Positions 1 to 6,397 of a DNA stretch of 10,766 bases are shown here, one piece after another. This stretch comes from Dehalococcoidia bacterium (GTDB lineage: Bacteria; Chloroflexota; Dehalococcoidia; SM23-28-2), in contig JALHUG010000072.1 of NCBI GenBank assembly GCA_022866185.1, forward strand, positions 1 through 10,766, given 5' to 3'. The first letter of the stretch is position 1; the number at the start of each line of letters is the position of its first letter. The notes under the pieces were generated by a model. That model saw nothing but the letters and a program-made list of their open reading frames with translations, was not told where the DNA came from and searched no databases. Both the position numbers and the translations under genes were made by a program.

Positions 1-288
1 ACTGCCGCCGAAGGAAACGGGCCAGTGAATGCCCTGGACGCCGCCGTCCGCAAGGCCCTGGTGCAGTTCTATCCCACCCTGGAGGCGGTCAAGCTGGTGG
101 ACTACAAGGTGAGGATCATCGATAGCGCTGGCGGCACCGGCGCCTACGTGCGGGTGCTCATCGAGTCCACCGACGGCGAGCGCGTCTGGACGACGGTGGG
201 CAGCTCCACCGACATCATCGAGGCCTCCTGGCTGGCCCTGGCCGACAGCCTGGAGTGGTGGCTGGTGAGGCGGGAGGCAAGCCCTTAG
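1..288 (+). CDS. cimA: Citramalate synthase, C-terminal end (partial)
   Basis: This is the last 95 codons of an open frame that enters from the left edge. It corresponds to the C-terminal regulatory (LeuA dimer) domain of the isopropylmalate/citramalate synthase family. The text EGNGPVNALDAAVRKAL followed by DYKVRI, a VRVLIES strand and a TVG.S.DIIEASW motif fits the citramalate synthase branch, where 'NALD' and an (L/V)RKAL helix are usual, better than LeuA, which usually has GNGPVDA. The enzyme condenses pyruvate and acetyl-CoA to citramalate, the first step of the threonine-independent route to isoleucine, and this domain binds the feedback inhibitor. The catalytic TIM barrel lies outside the window. 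A GTG at 25 is internal, not a start, because conserved sequence continues upstream of it. The stop is TAG, and a long hairpin follows 15 bases later. Confidence 0.85.
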   Translation, partial: TAAEGNGPVNALDAAVRKALVQFYPTLEAVKLVDYKVRIIDSAGGTGAYVRVLIESTDGERVWTTVGSSTDIIEASWLALADSLEWWLVRREASP

Positions 289-303
289 GCTGTCAGAAAG
301 GCC

Positions 304-335
304 GAGGCTGACCTGCCGCGTGGCAGGCCAGCCTC
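304..335 (+). terminator. Strong hairpin after cimA (possible terminator)
   Basis: GAGGCTG-A-CCTGCC, loop GCGT, GGCAGG-C-CAGCCTC gives a 13-base-pair stem with a single A/C mismatch and a four-base loop. It starts 15 bases after the cimA stop, where a terminator would be expected. There is no T tract (the next bases are TCAGGAGG), so it may instead protect the 3' end or act with a factor. A weaker hairpin (CCCT, loop of six, AGGG) follows at about 346-359. Confidence 0.5.
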
Positions 336-471
336 TCAGGAGGAGCCCTCTGGAAAGGGTCAGTGGCGGGGGATGTCTACACTCCATAACGCCTACGGTT
401 TCGCTGAGGTTCGGGACGAGGCCGCCTTAACAAAATTTTCGGCCACTCGACAACAAGTGCCCCTCAGCCGC

Positions 472-500
472 TTGCCACGACAGCGGTGCTCTGCTATACT
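472..500 (+). promoter_or_regulatory. Sigma-70-type promoter for the zinc-ribbon gene
   Basis: The -35 box TTGCCA (472-477) and the -10 box TATACT (495-500) are 17 bases apart. Transcription should begin near 507, leaving a leader of about 27 bases before the GTG at 534. This placement rules out the earlier in-frame GTG at 486, which lies inside the promoter. Confidence 0.75.
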
Positions 501-533
501 GCCTGGCGATTACGTTCGGTTGGGAGGGTTCTC

Positions 534-749
534 GTGGTAGTGGTGACCAGCTTCCCCAAGTGTCAAAAGTGCCAAACCGGTGATCTGGTTCCCCTGTCTG
601 ATTTTGGGAGCCAGGGAGCGCCCATCCATTACAAGGCGTGGGCGTGCACTAATCCCGCCTGTGGCTTCAACATCAAGATCCGGAATGGCGATCTGTACAT
701 CGACGAGCCGATCAGCGACGGAGCGCTTCATACCCCTCGCCTTCGCTGA
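534..749 (+). CDS. Small zinc-ribbon protein of unknown function
   Basis: The product has 71 residues. Four cysteines form a C-x2-C (residues 10, 13) and C-x4-C (38, 43) pair separated by 24 residues, which is the spacing of a zinc ribbon, with hydrophobic beta-strand text on either side (HYKAWAC, GFNIKIRNGDLYIDEP). The start is GTG at 534, six bases after a GGGAGG ribosome site (522-527) and behind a good promoter. GTGs at 540 and 543 are too far from that site. The gene stands alone between cimA and the rpmH operon. The family is not recognised: a single isolated ribbon could bind RNA, DNA or protein, and nothing here decides which. Confidence 0.7.
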   Translation: MVVVTSFPKCQKCQTGDLVPLSDFGSQGAPIHYKAWACTNPACGFNIKIRNGDLYIDEPISDGALHTPRLR

Positions 750-792
750 GCGGCTATCGCCCGTTTCCCTACATCCCTGAAGATAAGCACAA

Positions 793-825
793 AGGCCTGG
801 TGGGCCTCTCTTTACCTTTATTTTT
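793..825 (+). terminator. Possible intrinsic terminator after the zinc-ribbon gene
   Basis: AGGCC (793-797), loop TGGTG, GGCCT (803-807) is followed by the T-rich stretch CTCTTTACCTTTATTTTT up to 825. The stem is short (5 bp) and the T run is interrupted, but the position 44 bases after the stop fits. Confidence 0.5.
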
Positions 826-950
826 CGTCTATCGTCCTCCCCCGGTGCTTCGTCCGGCAGGCTTCGAGCTGTCGACGGTCAAGCTGACAGAATCACAGAA
901 CAGTTGCGGGGTAACAAAGTCCCAGGCCATCGACCCGCCAGCCAGTAATT

Positions 951-1044
951 GGTTCATGATTGGTGGGTTCTGAACTCCCAGGTTCGCCTTCCAATGCCCC
1001 CGCCTTCAGGCGGGGGTCGGTAGTTAACCCACCAACGGCGAACC
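951..1044 (-). repeat. MITE-like dispersed element, copy C (short form)
   Basis: This 94-base element is bounded by imperfect terminal inverted repeats, GGTTCATGATTGGTGGG at 951-967 and CCCACCAACGGCGAACC at 1028-1044, which pair at 13 of 17 positions. Its core is the hairpin CCCCCGCC-TTCA-GGCGGGGG. Read on the minus strand, it matches the left end and right end of copy B (9319-9546), including GACCCCCGCCT just inside the left end, but lacks B's middle, as an internal-deletion derivative would. It fills the gap upstream of the rpmH promoter. No open frame or transposase gene is present. The remaining bases 826-950 show nothing I can identify. Confidence 0.65.
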
Positions 1045-1065
1045 AGCTACGCCAGCGAGGTTCAA

Positions 1066-1095
1066 TTGACCCCGCCGCGAGCCCTGAAGTATAAT
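1066..1095 (+). promoter_or_regulatory. Promoter of the rpmH-rnpA-yidD-yidC-jag operon
   Basis: The -35 box TTGACC (1066-1071) and the -10 box TATAAT (1090-1095, perfect consensus) are 18 bases apart. This places the start of transcription about 25 bases before the rpmH start codon. It is a strong promoter, as expected for a ribosomal protein gene. Confidence 0.85.
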
Positions 1096-1124
1096 GGCGG
1101 GAGCCTGAGGCAGCGGAGAGGATT

Positions 1125-1262
1125 GTGCCCAAGCGTACCTATCAGCCGAAACGAATCCCTCGCAAGCGCAAGCACGGCTTCCGTGCTCGCATGAGTACCC
1201 GTGGCGGTCGTCACGTAATCCAGCGCCGACGGCTCAGGGGGCGTTCGCGTCTCACCGTCTAG
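1125..1262 (+). CDS. rpmH: 50S ribosomal protein L34
   Basis: The product is a 45-residue, highly basic protein, the usual length for bL34. It opens with PKRTYQPKR and contains the family's KHGFRARMSTRGGRHVIQRRR core, ending in a short basic tail (GRSRLTV). It is part of the large ribosomal subunit. The start is GTG at 1125, placed by alignment with the family and by GGAGAGG at 1115-1121. It lies directly behind a near-consensus promoter and 30 bases ahead of rnpA, the conserved bacterial order. Confidence 0.95.
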   Translation: MPKRTYQPKRIPRKRKHGFRARMSTRGGRHVIQRRRLRGRSRLTV

Positions 1263-1292
1263 CTGCGGCCTGCCGCCATGGGCTGTCGCCAC

Positions 1293-1661
1293 ATGAAGAA
1301 GAGCGAACGGCTGAAGGCACGCAAGGACTTTGTTAGCGTCTATCGAAAGGGTCGCGCCTGGACCACCCGATTCCTGGTGTTGCGCGCCTTGCCCAATGAA
1401 TTGCCTCACCACCGTTGCGGATTCGTTGTCAGCAAGCGCGTGGGCAAGGCGGTGGTGCGAAATCGGGTCAAACGGCGGCTGAGGGAAGGGCTGCGTCCCC
1501 TGACCGTCCAGCCGGGATGGGACCTGATCCTCTTGGCACGACCTCCGGCTGCCAGGGCAAGCTATCAAGAGTTAACAGAGGCGATAGCCAACCTGCTATC
1601 CCGCGCTCGTCTTTTGGACGGGGCTGACCCTGTTTGCCAGCAGGCAGGGGAGGAACGGTGA
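1293..1661 (+). CDS. rnpA: Ribonuclease P protein component
   Basis: The product has 122 residues and is the protein subunit of RNase P, which helps the catalytic RNA mature the 5' ends of tRNAs. The N-terminal text ERLKARKDFVSVYRKGR and the RNR signature (VVRNRVKRRLRE, residues 54-65) are both present; the signature forms the RNA-binding helix. GFVVSKRVGKAV (43-54) is the usual strand and loop before it. I place the start at ATG 1293 because MKKSERL aligns with the normal N-terminus; an in-frame ATG at 1278 would add five residues, and neither has an obvious ribosome site. The stop TGA overlaps the yidD GTG by three bases (GTGA), which suggests translational coupling. Confidence 0.93.
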   Translation: MKKSERLKARKDFVSVYRKGRAWTTRFLVLRALPNELPHHRCGFVVSKRVGKAVVRNRVKRRLREGLRPLTVQPGWDLILLARPPAARASYQELTEAIANLLSRARLLDGADPVCQQAGEER

Positions 1662-1867
1662 AGCGAGTAGTCCTGACAGCCATCCGATTCTACCAGCGGC
1701 GCATCTCCTCGTCGATGCCGCCTTCCTGTCGCTACCTCCCTACCTGCTCCCAGTATGGCTGCGAGGCCGTCGAGCGCTACGGTTTGGCAAAGGGGGGATG
1801 GCTCACCCTGCGGCGCTTGCTCCGCTGTCATCCTTTCGGCGCCGGCGGCTGTGACCCCGTCCCCTAA
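1658..1867 (+). CDS. yidD: Membrane protein insertion efficiency factor YidD
   Basis: The product has 69 residues. It carries the family signature CRYLPTCSQYG (24-34), a following C35, RCHPFGAGGCDPVP at the C-terminus, and an amphipathic N-terminus with FYQRRIS. YidD is a small membrane-associated protein that assists YidC-dependent insertion. The start is GTG at 1658, with GGGGAGG at 1647-1653. The length is typical for the family. It is translationally coupled to rnpA and precedes the beta-propeller gene rather than yidC directly, which is the odd point in this operon. Confidence 0.95.
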   Translation: MKRVVLTAIRFYQRRISSSMPPSCRYLPTCSQYGCEAVERYGLAKGGWLTLRRLLRCHPFGAGGCDPVP

Positions 1868-1916
1868 GCCCATCCATCAGGCCAGCCAGGGCGAGCTTTC
1901 GAACATCGCCTCTACC

Positions 1917-1931
1917 AGGAGGAATACAATT
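1917..1931 (+). promoter_or_regulatory. AGGAGG ribosome site preceding an ATT start codon
   Basis: A perfect AGGAGG (1917-1922) is followed after six bases by ATT (1929-1931), in frame with the beta-propeller gene. No ATG, GTG or TTG lies in that frame at a usable distance: the GTG at 1936 is out of frame and the nearest in-frame upstream GTG is at 1851, inside yidD. This supports ATT as the initiator, a rare but documented usage (for example in infC). Confidence 0.55.
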
Positions 1932-3041
1932 CGACGTGAGAAGCTCCTAGGGTCGCTTTCCCTCCTCCTGCTGGTGCTGGCGACCCTTCGTCTTGCTACG
2001 GCGTGCGCCGGGATCGCCCGACCCGAGGGCTGGGCAGGGCCGACGCTGGCGGGCGACCGACTGGTCGCCAGCATCGGGCGGGGAGAGATGGCCGCGGTCG
2101 ACATCGAGGATTCGGGCGGCCGGGTGGTCTGGCGCTTCCCCCTCAAGGGCCAGAAGCATCCCAGCGGCAGCAAGATTTTGCCCGTGGCCATCTACAGCAC
2201 GCCGCAGGTGGCTGCTGAAACTGTTTTCTTTGGCGCCTACGACGGCTGGCTGTATGCCCTGGATCTAGCGACAGGCGATATTCGCTGGCAGGCGGAGACC
2301 GGCGGGCCCATCGTCGGCAGCGCCGTCGTTCAGGACGGGGTGGTGTATGTGGGCTCGGACGACGGCAAGCTCTACGCTTTCGACGCTGAAACCGGCAGCC
2401 TGCGCTGGCTCTTCAAGAGCGGTGACAGCATCTGGTCGATCCCGCTGGCGGCGGATGGCGTGATCTACGTGGCGCCCATGGACAAGAAGGTCTACGCCCT
2501 CGATGCCGCTAGCGGCGCAGAGAAGTGGCGCTTCCAGGCCGACGGTGGCCTGGCCTCCACGCCCGTCCTCGCCGACGGGACCCTCCTGGTGGGCGGGATA
2601 GACCGCAGGCTGTACGCCCTGGACGCCGCCAGCGGCGCAGAGAAGTGGCACTTTAAGGCCGACAACTGGTTCTGGACGCGGCCGCTGGTGCTAGGGGACA
2701 GCGTCTACGCTGGCTGCCTGGACGGGAAGGTCTACGCCTTGGCTTTGAATGACGGCAGCCCCAAGTGGGAGAAGCCCTTCGATACAGGGGCTCCCGTGCG
2801 GGCGGCGCCGCTGCTCCTCGACGACGTGCTGCTTGTAGCGAACCGCAAGGGCAAGCTGTTCGGGCTGGATCCGGAGACTGGGCAAGCGATCTGGGGCCCG
2901 ACCGAGCTGCTCAGGACTGTCCTGGCCGACCCGCTGGCCCAGGGAGACATGGCCTACGTCAGCGTTCAGGGGGGCAAACTGTTCACAGTGAACAAGGACG
3001 GCAGCACTGCCCTGCTGGTCCTAACTGAGTTAGGTGGTTGA
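1929..3041 (+). CDS. PQQ-type beta-propeller lipoprotein (BamB-like fold)
   Basis: The product has 370 residues if it starts at ATT 1929. The N-terminus is RREK, then a leucine-rich stretch (residues 6-22), then ATAC-AG with Cys26, which resembles a lipoprotein signal with a non-ideal lipobox. The rest is a beta-propeller of PQQ-like repeats. 'YALD..(S/T)G..(R/K)W' units have their Asp (or equivalent) at residues 112, 152, 192, 232 and 272, a strict 40-residue period, with a last unit at 314. Two neighbouring blades share DAASGAEKW exactly. PQQ-dependent dehydrogenase catalytic features are not visible, so a scaffold role like that of BamB is likelier than an enzyme. The gene follows yidD and ends three bases before yidC, so it is probably co-expressed with the insertase. 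An alternative start is GTG 1851, overlapping yidD, which would put 26 polar residues before the signal. Function in membrane protein assembly is inference. Confidence 0.8.
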   Translation: MRREKLLGSLSLLLLVLATLRLATACAGIARPEGWAGPTLAGDRLVASIGRGEMAAVDIEDSGGRVVWRFPLKGQKHPSGSKILPVAIYSTPQVAAETVFFGAYDGWLYALDLATGDIRWQAETGGPIVGSAVVQDGVVYVGSDDGKLYAFDAETGSLRWLFKSGDSIWSIPLAADGVIYVAPMDKKVYALDAASGAEKWRFQADGGLASTPVLADGTLLVGGIDRRLYALDAASGAEKWHFKADNWFWTRPLVLGDSVYAGCLDGKVYALALNDGSPKWEKPFDTGAPVRAAPLLLDDVLLVANRKGKLFGLDPETGQAIWGPTELLRTVLADPLAQGDMAYVSVQGGKLFTVNKDGSTALLVLTELGG

Positions 3042-3044
3042 GGC

Positions 3045-3938
3045 GTGCCTCTCTGGGATCCCGTCTTCATCAACCCGATAACCAACGCCCTGATCATCCT
3101 CAACAACATCGTCCTGGGCAACTTCGGGGTGGCCATCATCCTCTTCACCCTCCTGATGCGCCTGCTCACCATGCCCCTTACCGCGCGCCAGATCCGCGCC
3201 TCACGCGCTATGTCCACCCTTCAGCCCAAGATCCAGGAGCTCCAGAAGAAGTACAAGGACCCCAAGCGCCGCCAGGAAGAGACGATGAAGCTCTACCGCG
3301 AGGCGGGGGCGAACCCCCTGGGCTGCATCCTGCCCATGCTTGTTCAGTTCCCCATCTGGATTTCCCTCTACAGCGCTCTGAGGATCACAGTGGGCGGAAC
3401 GCCTGAGAGCTTTATAGGCTTATCGCAGCGGCTCTACCCCTGGGGGTACATCGAGCAGGCGCTGCCCCTGAAGACCACCTTCCTCTGGATGAATCTGGGC
3501 CAGCCGGACACGACCCTGATCCTGGCTTTCATAGTGTTCGCCTCGACCTACGTTCAGCAGCGGCTGGCCACCCCACCCACCACTGACCCCCGCACCCAAT
3601 CGACCAACCAGATGATGCTGTGGATGATGCCCCTCATGTTCGCTTTCTTTACCCTGCAGGTTCCCAGCGGCCTGGGCGTCTACTGGGCTGTCAGCAATAT
3701 AGTCGGCGTCATCATGTACTACTTCATCTACGGCCCAGAGCAGCTCAACTGGCGCACCATCCTCATGCCGCCGTCCGCAGCCCCGGCCGGCCAGCAAGCC
3801 AGCCGTCGAGGGGGGCAGTCGCCCAAAGAGAAGGAGTCAGCCGAGGAGCCTGTCGAGGCCGCCCTGCCGACGGGGGGTAGGAACAAGAAGAGGTCGAACC
3901 ATGCAAGAAGTAGAGGCAAACGGAAAGACCGTCGATGA
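3045..3938 (+). CDS. yidC: Membrane protein insertase YidC (Oxa1 family)
   Basis: The product has 297 residues and is the short form without the large periplasmic domain of proteobacterial YidC. Membrane segments lie at about 17-46, 91-113, 150-176 and 196-233. Arg39 in the first segment (LLMRLLTMPL) matches the conserved groove arginine. A cytoplasmic hairpin follows (QPKIQELQKKYKDPKRRQEE), then NPLGCILPMLVQFPIWISLY, a family hallmark. The tail from about 245 is hydrophilic and very basic at the end, consistent with ribosome contact. The protein inserts and folds inner-membrane proteins alone or with SecYEG. The start is GTG 3045, with AGGTGG at 3032-3037. Its 3' end overlaps jag by 38 bases. 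Confidence 0.95.
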   Translation: MPLWDPVFINPITNALIILNNIVLGNFGVAIILFTLLMRLLTMPLTARQIRASRAMSTLQPKIQELQKKYKDPKRRQEETMKLYREAGANPLGCILPMLVQFPIWISLYSALRITVGGTPESFIGLSQRLYPWGYIEQALPLKTTFLWMNLGQPDTTLILAFIVFASTYVQQRLATPPTTDPRTQSTNQMMLWMMPLMFAFFTLQVPSGLGVYWAVSNIVGVIMYYFIYGPEQLNWRTILMPPSAAPAGQQASRRGGQSPKEKESAEEPVEAALPTGGRNKKRSNHARSRGKRKDRR

Positions 3939-4575
3939 AGCGATAGCCGCCGCCCTGGAGCAACTTCAACTGGATCGCTCCCAGGTTGAGGTAGAGATCA
4001 TCAGCGCTGGCCGTACCGGCCTGTTTGGCATCGGTGGTGAGGATGCTCGCGTTCTGGTGAAACCTATCACCACCGAGCAGGTTGGCCTGGAGAGCCCCAC
4101 TATCAAGATGGCCGTCGAGTTCCTGCAGCGCCTGCTGGAGTTCATGGACATCGAGGCCGAAGTGACGGCGCGCCTGCCCGAGACCCCCGGCGACGGTCTG
4201 GGAAGGGTGAGCGCCGTCCTGGACGTGACCGGGGAAGAGTTGGGCATCCTCATCGGGAGACGCGGCTCCACCCTCGCCGCCCTTCAGTACACGGTGAACC
4301 ATATGGTGAGCCGCCAGCTCAAGTCGAAGGCCCTGGTGAGTGTGGACGTTGAGGGCTACAAGCGTCGTCGCGAGGAGAACCTGAAGGGATTGGCCCTCCG
4401 CCTGGCCGAAAAGGTCAAGGCCAGCGGTCGCACCATCACCCTGGAGCCCATGCCCGCGAACGAGAGGCGCATCGTCCACCTGGCCCTGGCCAACGACTCC
4501 CAGATCGCCAGCTTCAGTCTTGGCGACGGGGAGAACCGCAAGGTGGCCATCTCCTTCAAGCGCCGCTCGCCCTAG
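3901..4575 (+). CDS. jag: Jag/KhpB family RNA-binding protein
   Basis: The product has 224 residues with the full family layout. A Jag-N domain (about 1-53) ends in GRTGLFGIGGEDARV. A KH domain (about 75-152) has the GRRG loop at 119-122 in ILIGRRGSTLAALQY. An R3H domain (about 155-220) has ERRIVHLAL, with Arg190 and His193. Jag proteins bind RNA and are linked to cell-wall growth control; the gene follows yidC in many bacteria. The start is ATG 3901, seven bases after AAGAAGAGG. The 38-base overlap with yidC is longer than the usual 1-4 bases, so translation of the two genes is likely coupled. Confidence 0.93.
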   Translation: MQEVEANGKTVDEAIAAALEQLQLDRSQVEVEIISAGRTGLFGIGGEDARVLVKPITTEQVGLESPTIKMAVEFLQRLLEFMDIEAEVTARLPETPGDGLGRVSAVLDVTGEELGILIGRRGSTLAALQYTVNHMVSRQLKSKALVSVDVEGYKRRREENLKGLALRLAEKVKASGRTITLEPMPANERRIVHLALANDSQIASFSLGDGENRKVAISFKRRSP

Positions 4576-4583
4576 AGACTCCG

Positions 4584-5453
4584 ATGGGGGCGCCCGATTT
4601 CCTGGTCATCGGCCACCTAGCTAAGGACAAAACGGCCGAAGGCTGGCGCCTGGGAGGTACGGCTGCCTACGCTTCCCTCACCGCCAGCAGGTTGGGCCTG
4701 CGTGCGGCTGTGCTCACCAGCGCCGCCAGCGACCTAGACCCCTCGCTGCTCCTGCCCGACATCGACGTCCGCCTGCTCCCCGCCAGCGAAACCACCACCT
4801 TCGAGAACATCTACGGTCCGAAAGGGCGGCTTCAGTACGTTTGGGCAAGGGCAGGAAACATCGCCGCCAGCGATGTGCCGCGGGAGTTCCTGGGGGCCAA
4901 GGTCGTCCTGCTGGGGCCGCTGGTGGGCGAGGTGGAGGAAGATGCGGCGCGCTGCTTCCCCCGCTCCCTGCTGGCCATCTCCCCCCAGGGGTGGCTGCGC
5001 ACCGTCCTCCCCGACGGCCGGGTGGCGCAGCTATCGCCCCGCCAATGGCGGCCGCGCCTCCTCCTCGAGCGCAGCCGGGTCCTCTTTGTGTCCGAGGAGG
5101 ACCTGCCACCCACAGAGGTGGAGGAGACGCTGGCCCGCTGGACGGCCCAGGTGCCCGTGCTAGCAGTCACACGTGGGGCTGGCGGTGCTCGCCTGTGGAG
5201 CGAGGGCCGCTGGCGACAGGTGCCGGCGATCCCGGGCGAGGAGATCGACCCCACCGGCGCCGGCGACGTCTTCGCCGCCGCCTTCCTCAGCCGCTACGTC
5301 GAGACGGGCAATGCCTGGCAGGCCGCCCTGTTTGCCGCTGCCGCCGCCAGCATCTCGCTGGAGGCGCCAGGCACAGCGGCCATCCCCAGCCGCCGCCAGG
5401 TCGAGGAGCGGCTGCGGGCGTATGAGGCCAGCGCGACCTCGCAGGAGGGGTGA
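4584..5453 (+). CDS. PfkB-family carbohydrate/nucleoside kinase
   Basis: The product has 289 residues. The C-terminal PfkB signature is clear: DPTGAGDVFAAAFL (222-235), with Asp228 as the expected catalytic base and the GAG anion hole. The N-terminal glycine motif is GGTAAYAS (24-31), and VTRGAGGARLW (195-205) precedes the nucleotide site. FLVIGHLAKD at the start matches the first strand of ribokinase-like folds. The enzyme phosphorylates a hydroxyl of a sugar or nucleoside with ATP; the substrate cannot be read from sequence. The protein is slightly short for a ribokinase. It starts eight bases after jag with no obvious promoter, so it is the last gene of the operon. A kinase is not a usual companion of jag, and the link may be lineage-specific. 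Confidence 0.85.
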   Translation: MGAPDFLVIGHLAKDKTAEGWRLGGTAAYASLTASRLGLRAAVLTSAASDLDPSLLLPDIDVRLLPASETTTFENIYGPKGRLQYVWARAGNIAASDVPREFLGAKVVLLGPLVGEVEEDAARCFPRSLLAISPQGWLRTVLPDGRVAQLSPRQWRPRLLLERSRVLFVSEEDLPPTEVEETLARWTAQVPVLAVTRGAGGARLWSEGRWRQVPAIPGEEIDPTGAGDVFAAAFLSRYVETGNAWQAALFAAAAASISLEAPGTAAIPSRRQVEERLRAYEASATSQEG

Positions 5454-5494
5454 TCCATGACTAGCCGACCACGCCCGCGAGCAGGTGGGGCAGA

Positions 5495-6388
5495 TCAGGG
5501 CCCTGCGGGGGCAGCTAGCGCCAGGCCGATGAGGCGATAGGCCAGCTTGGCCGCCAACTGAGCGTTGGCAAAAGGCCCCAGGCGGGGCGACAGCTCCGTC
5601 ACGTCGAAGCCGACGATTCGCTTTTCCCCGGCCACAGCCGCCAGCAGACCCACCACCTCGTCCCACAGGAGGCCCCCTGGCTCGGGGGTGCCCACCGCTG
5701 CCATCTGCGACGGGTCGAAGACGTCCAGGTCGATGCTGACGTAGACATCCTCGCTCAGGCGAGAAACGACCTCCCCTGGGCCGCCCGCCAGCGCGCGATA
5801 GGCCGAAACCGAGAAGAAGGGCAGCTCCCGCTGGCGGATGAGCTCGTGCTCCTCACGGGTGGCGCTGCGCAGCCCCACCTGCACCAGGGGGCAGCCGTCG
5901 TCCAAGAGACGGCGGAGGACGCAGGCGTGATTATACGGGGTGTCCAGATACTCCTGCCGCAGGTCGGCGTGGGCGTCCAGGGCGAGGAGGGAGAGGTTGG
6001 GGATGCGCTGCCTGTACGCCCGCACGGCCCCCACGGTCAGCGTGTGCTCGCCGCCGAGGGTCACCACGAACTTGCCGCCGTCCAGCAGCTCCCCCACTAT
6101 CTCCTCGACCCGCGCCACCATGGCCTGCGCGCTGCCCGTGTGGGGCACCACCTCCGGCAGGGTATGAATGCCCACACGATAGGGCTCGCACTCCAGGTCG
6201 ATGTCGTACAGCTCCATCTCCTCCGAGGCGTCGATGATCGCCCGCGGCCCCTCGCGGCAGCCGGCACGCCCGCTGCCGGTGCTCCCGTAGGGGATGGGCA
6301 GGACAACCACGCGGGCGGGCTCGAAGCGCGCGTAATCCTCGGGGATGGCGGCGAAGGTCGTGCGGGGGAAGAAGCGTTCCTGGGCCAT
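5495..6388 (-). CDS. speB: Agmatinase-family ureohydrolase
   Basis: The product has 297 residues, typical of the arginase/agmatinase fold. The manganese ligands are all visible: GGEH (His115), DAHAD (Asp138, His140, Asp142) and SIDLD (Asp220, Asp222). VGTPEPGG (232-239) and NHACVLRR (153-160) point to agmatinase rather than arginase. The reaction releases urea from agmatine to give putrescine, though relatives act on N1-aminopropylagmatine to give spermidine. It is the last gene of a minus-strand operon, nine bases after the DHS-like gene, with only a weak ribosome site. It converges on the PfkB gene with a 41-base gap in which I see no clear terminator. Confidence 0.92.
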   Translation of the reverse strand: MAQERFFPRTTFAAIPEDYARFEPARVVVLPIPYGSTGSGRAGCREGPRAIIDASEEMELYDIDLECEPYRVGIHTLPEVVPHTGSAQAMVARVEEIVGELLDGGKFVVTLGGEHTLTVGAVRAYRQRIPNLSLLALDAHADLRQEYLDTPYNHACVLRRLLDDGCPLVQVGLRSATREEHELIRQRELPFFSVSAYRALAGGPGEVVSRLSEDVYVSIDLDVFDPSQMAAVGTPEPGGLLWDEVVGLLAAVAGEKRIVGFDVTELSPRLGPFANAQLAAKLAYRLIGLALAAPAGP

Positions 6389-6397
6389 CGGCCGCCG

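Noticed and set aside
970..990. tRNA T-arm-like text on the minus strand (GGGAGTTCAGAACCC)
   Set aside because: The stem does not pair as a T-arm should, and no acceptor, D or anticodon arms can be placed around it.
750..1124. Replication origin near rpmH
   Set aside because: rpmH often lies near oriC, but I see no DnaA-box cluster, no AT-rich unwinding region and no dnaA or dnaN in the window.
1278..1292. Upstream ATG as the rnpA start
   Set aside because: It would add MGCRH before the conserved N-terminus and has no better ribosome site. It cannot be excluded but is less likely.
1062..1568. Long minus-strand open frame (168 codons) opposite rpmH and rnpA
   Set aside because: It lies antisense to two certain genes, has no family similarity I recognise, and is explained by high-GC antisense frame openness.
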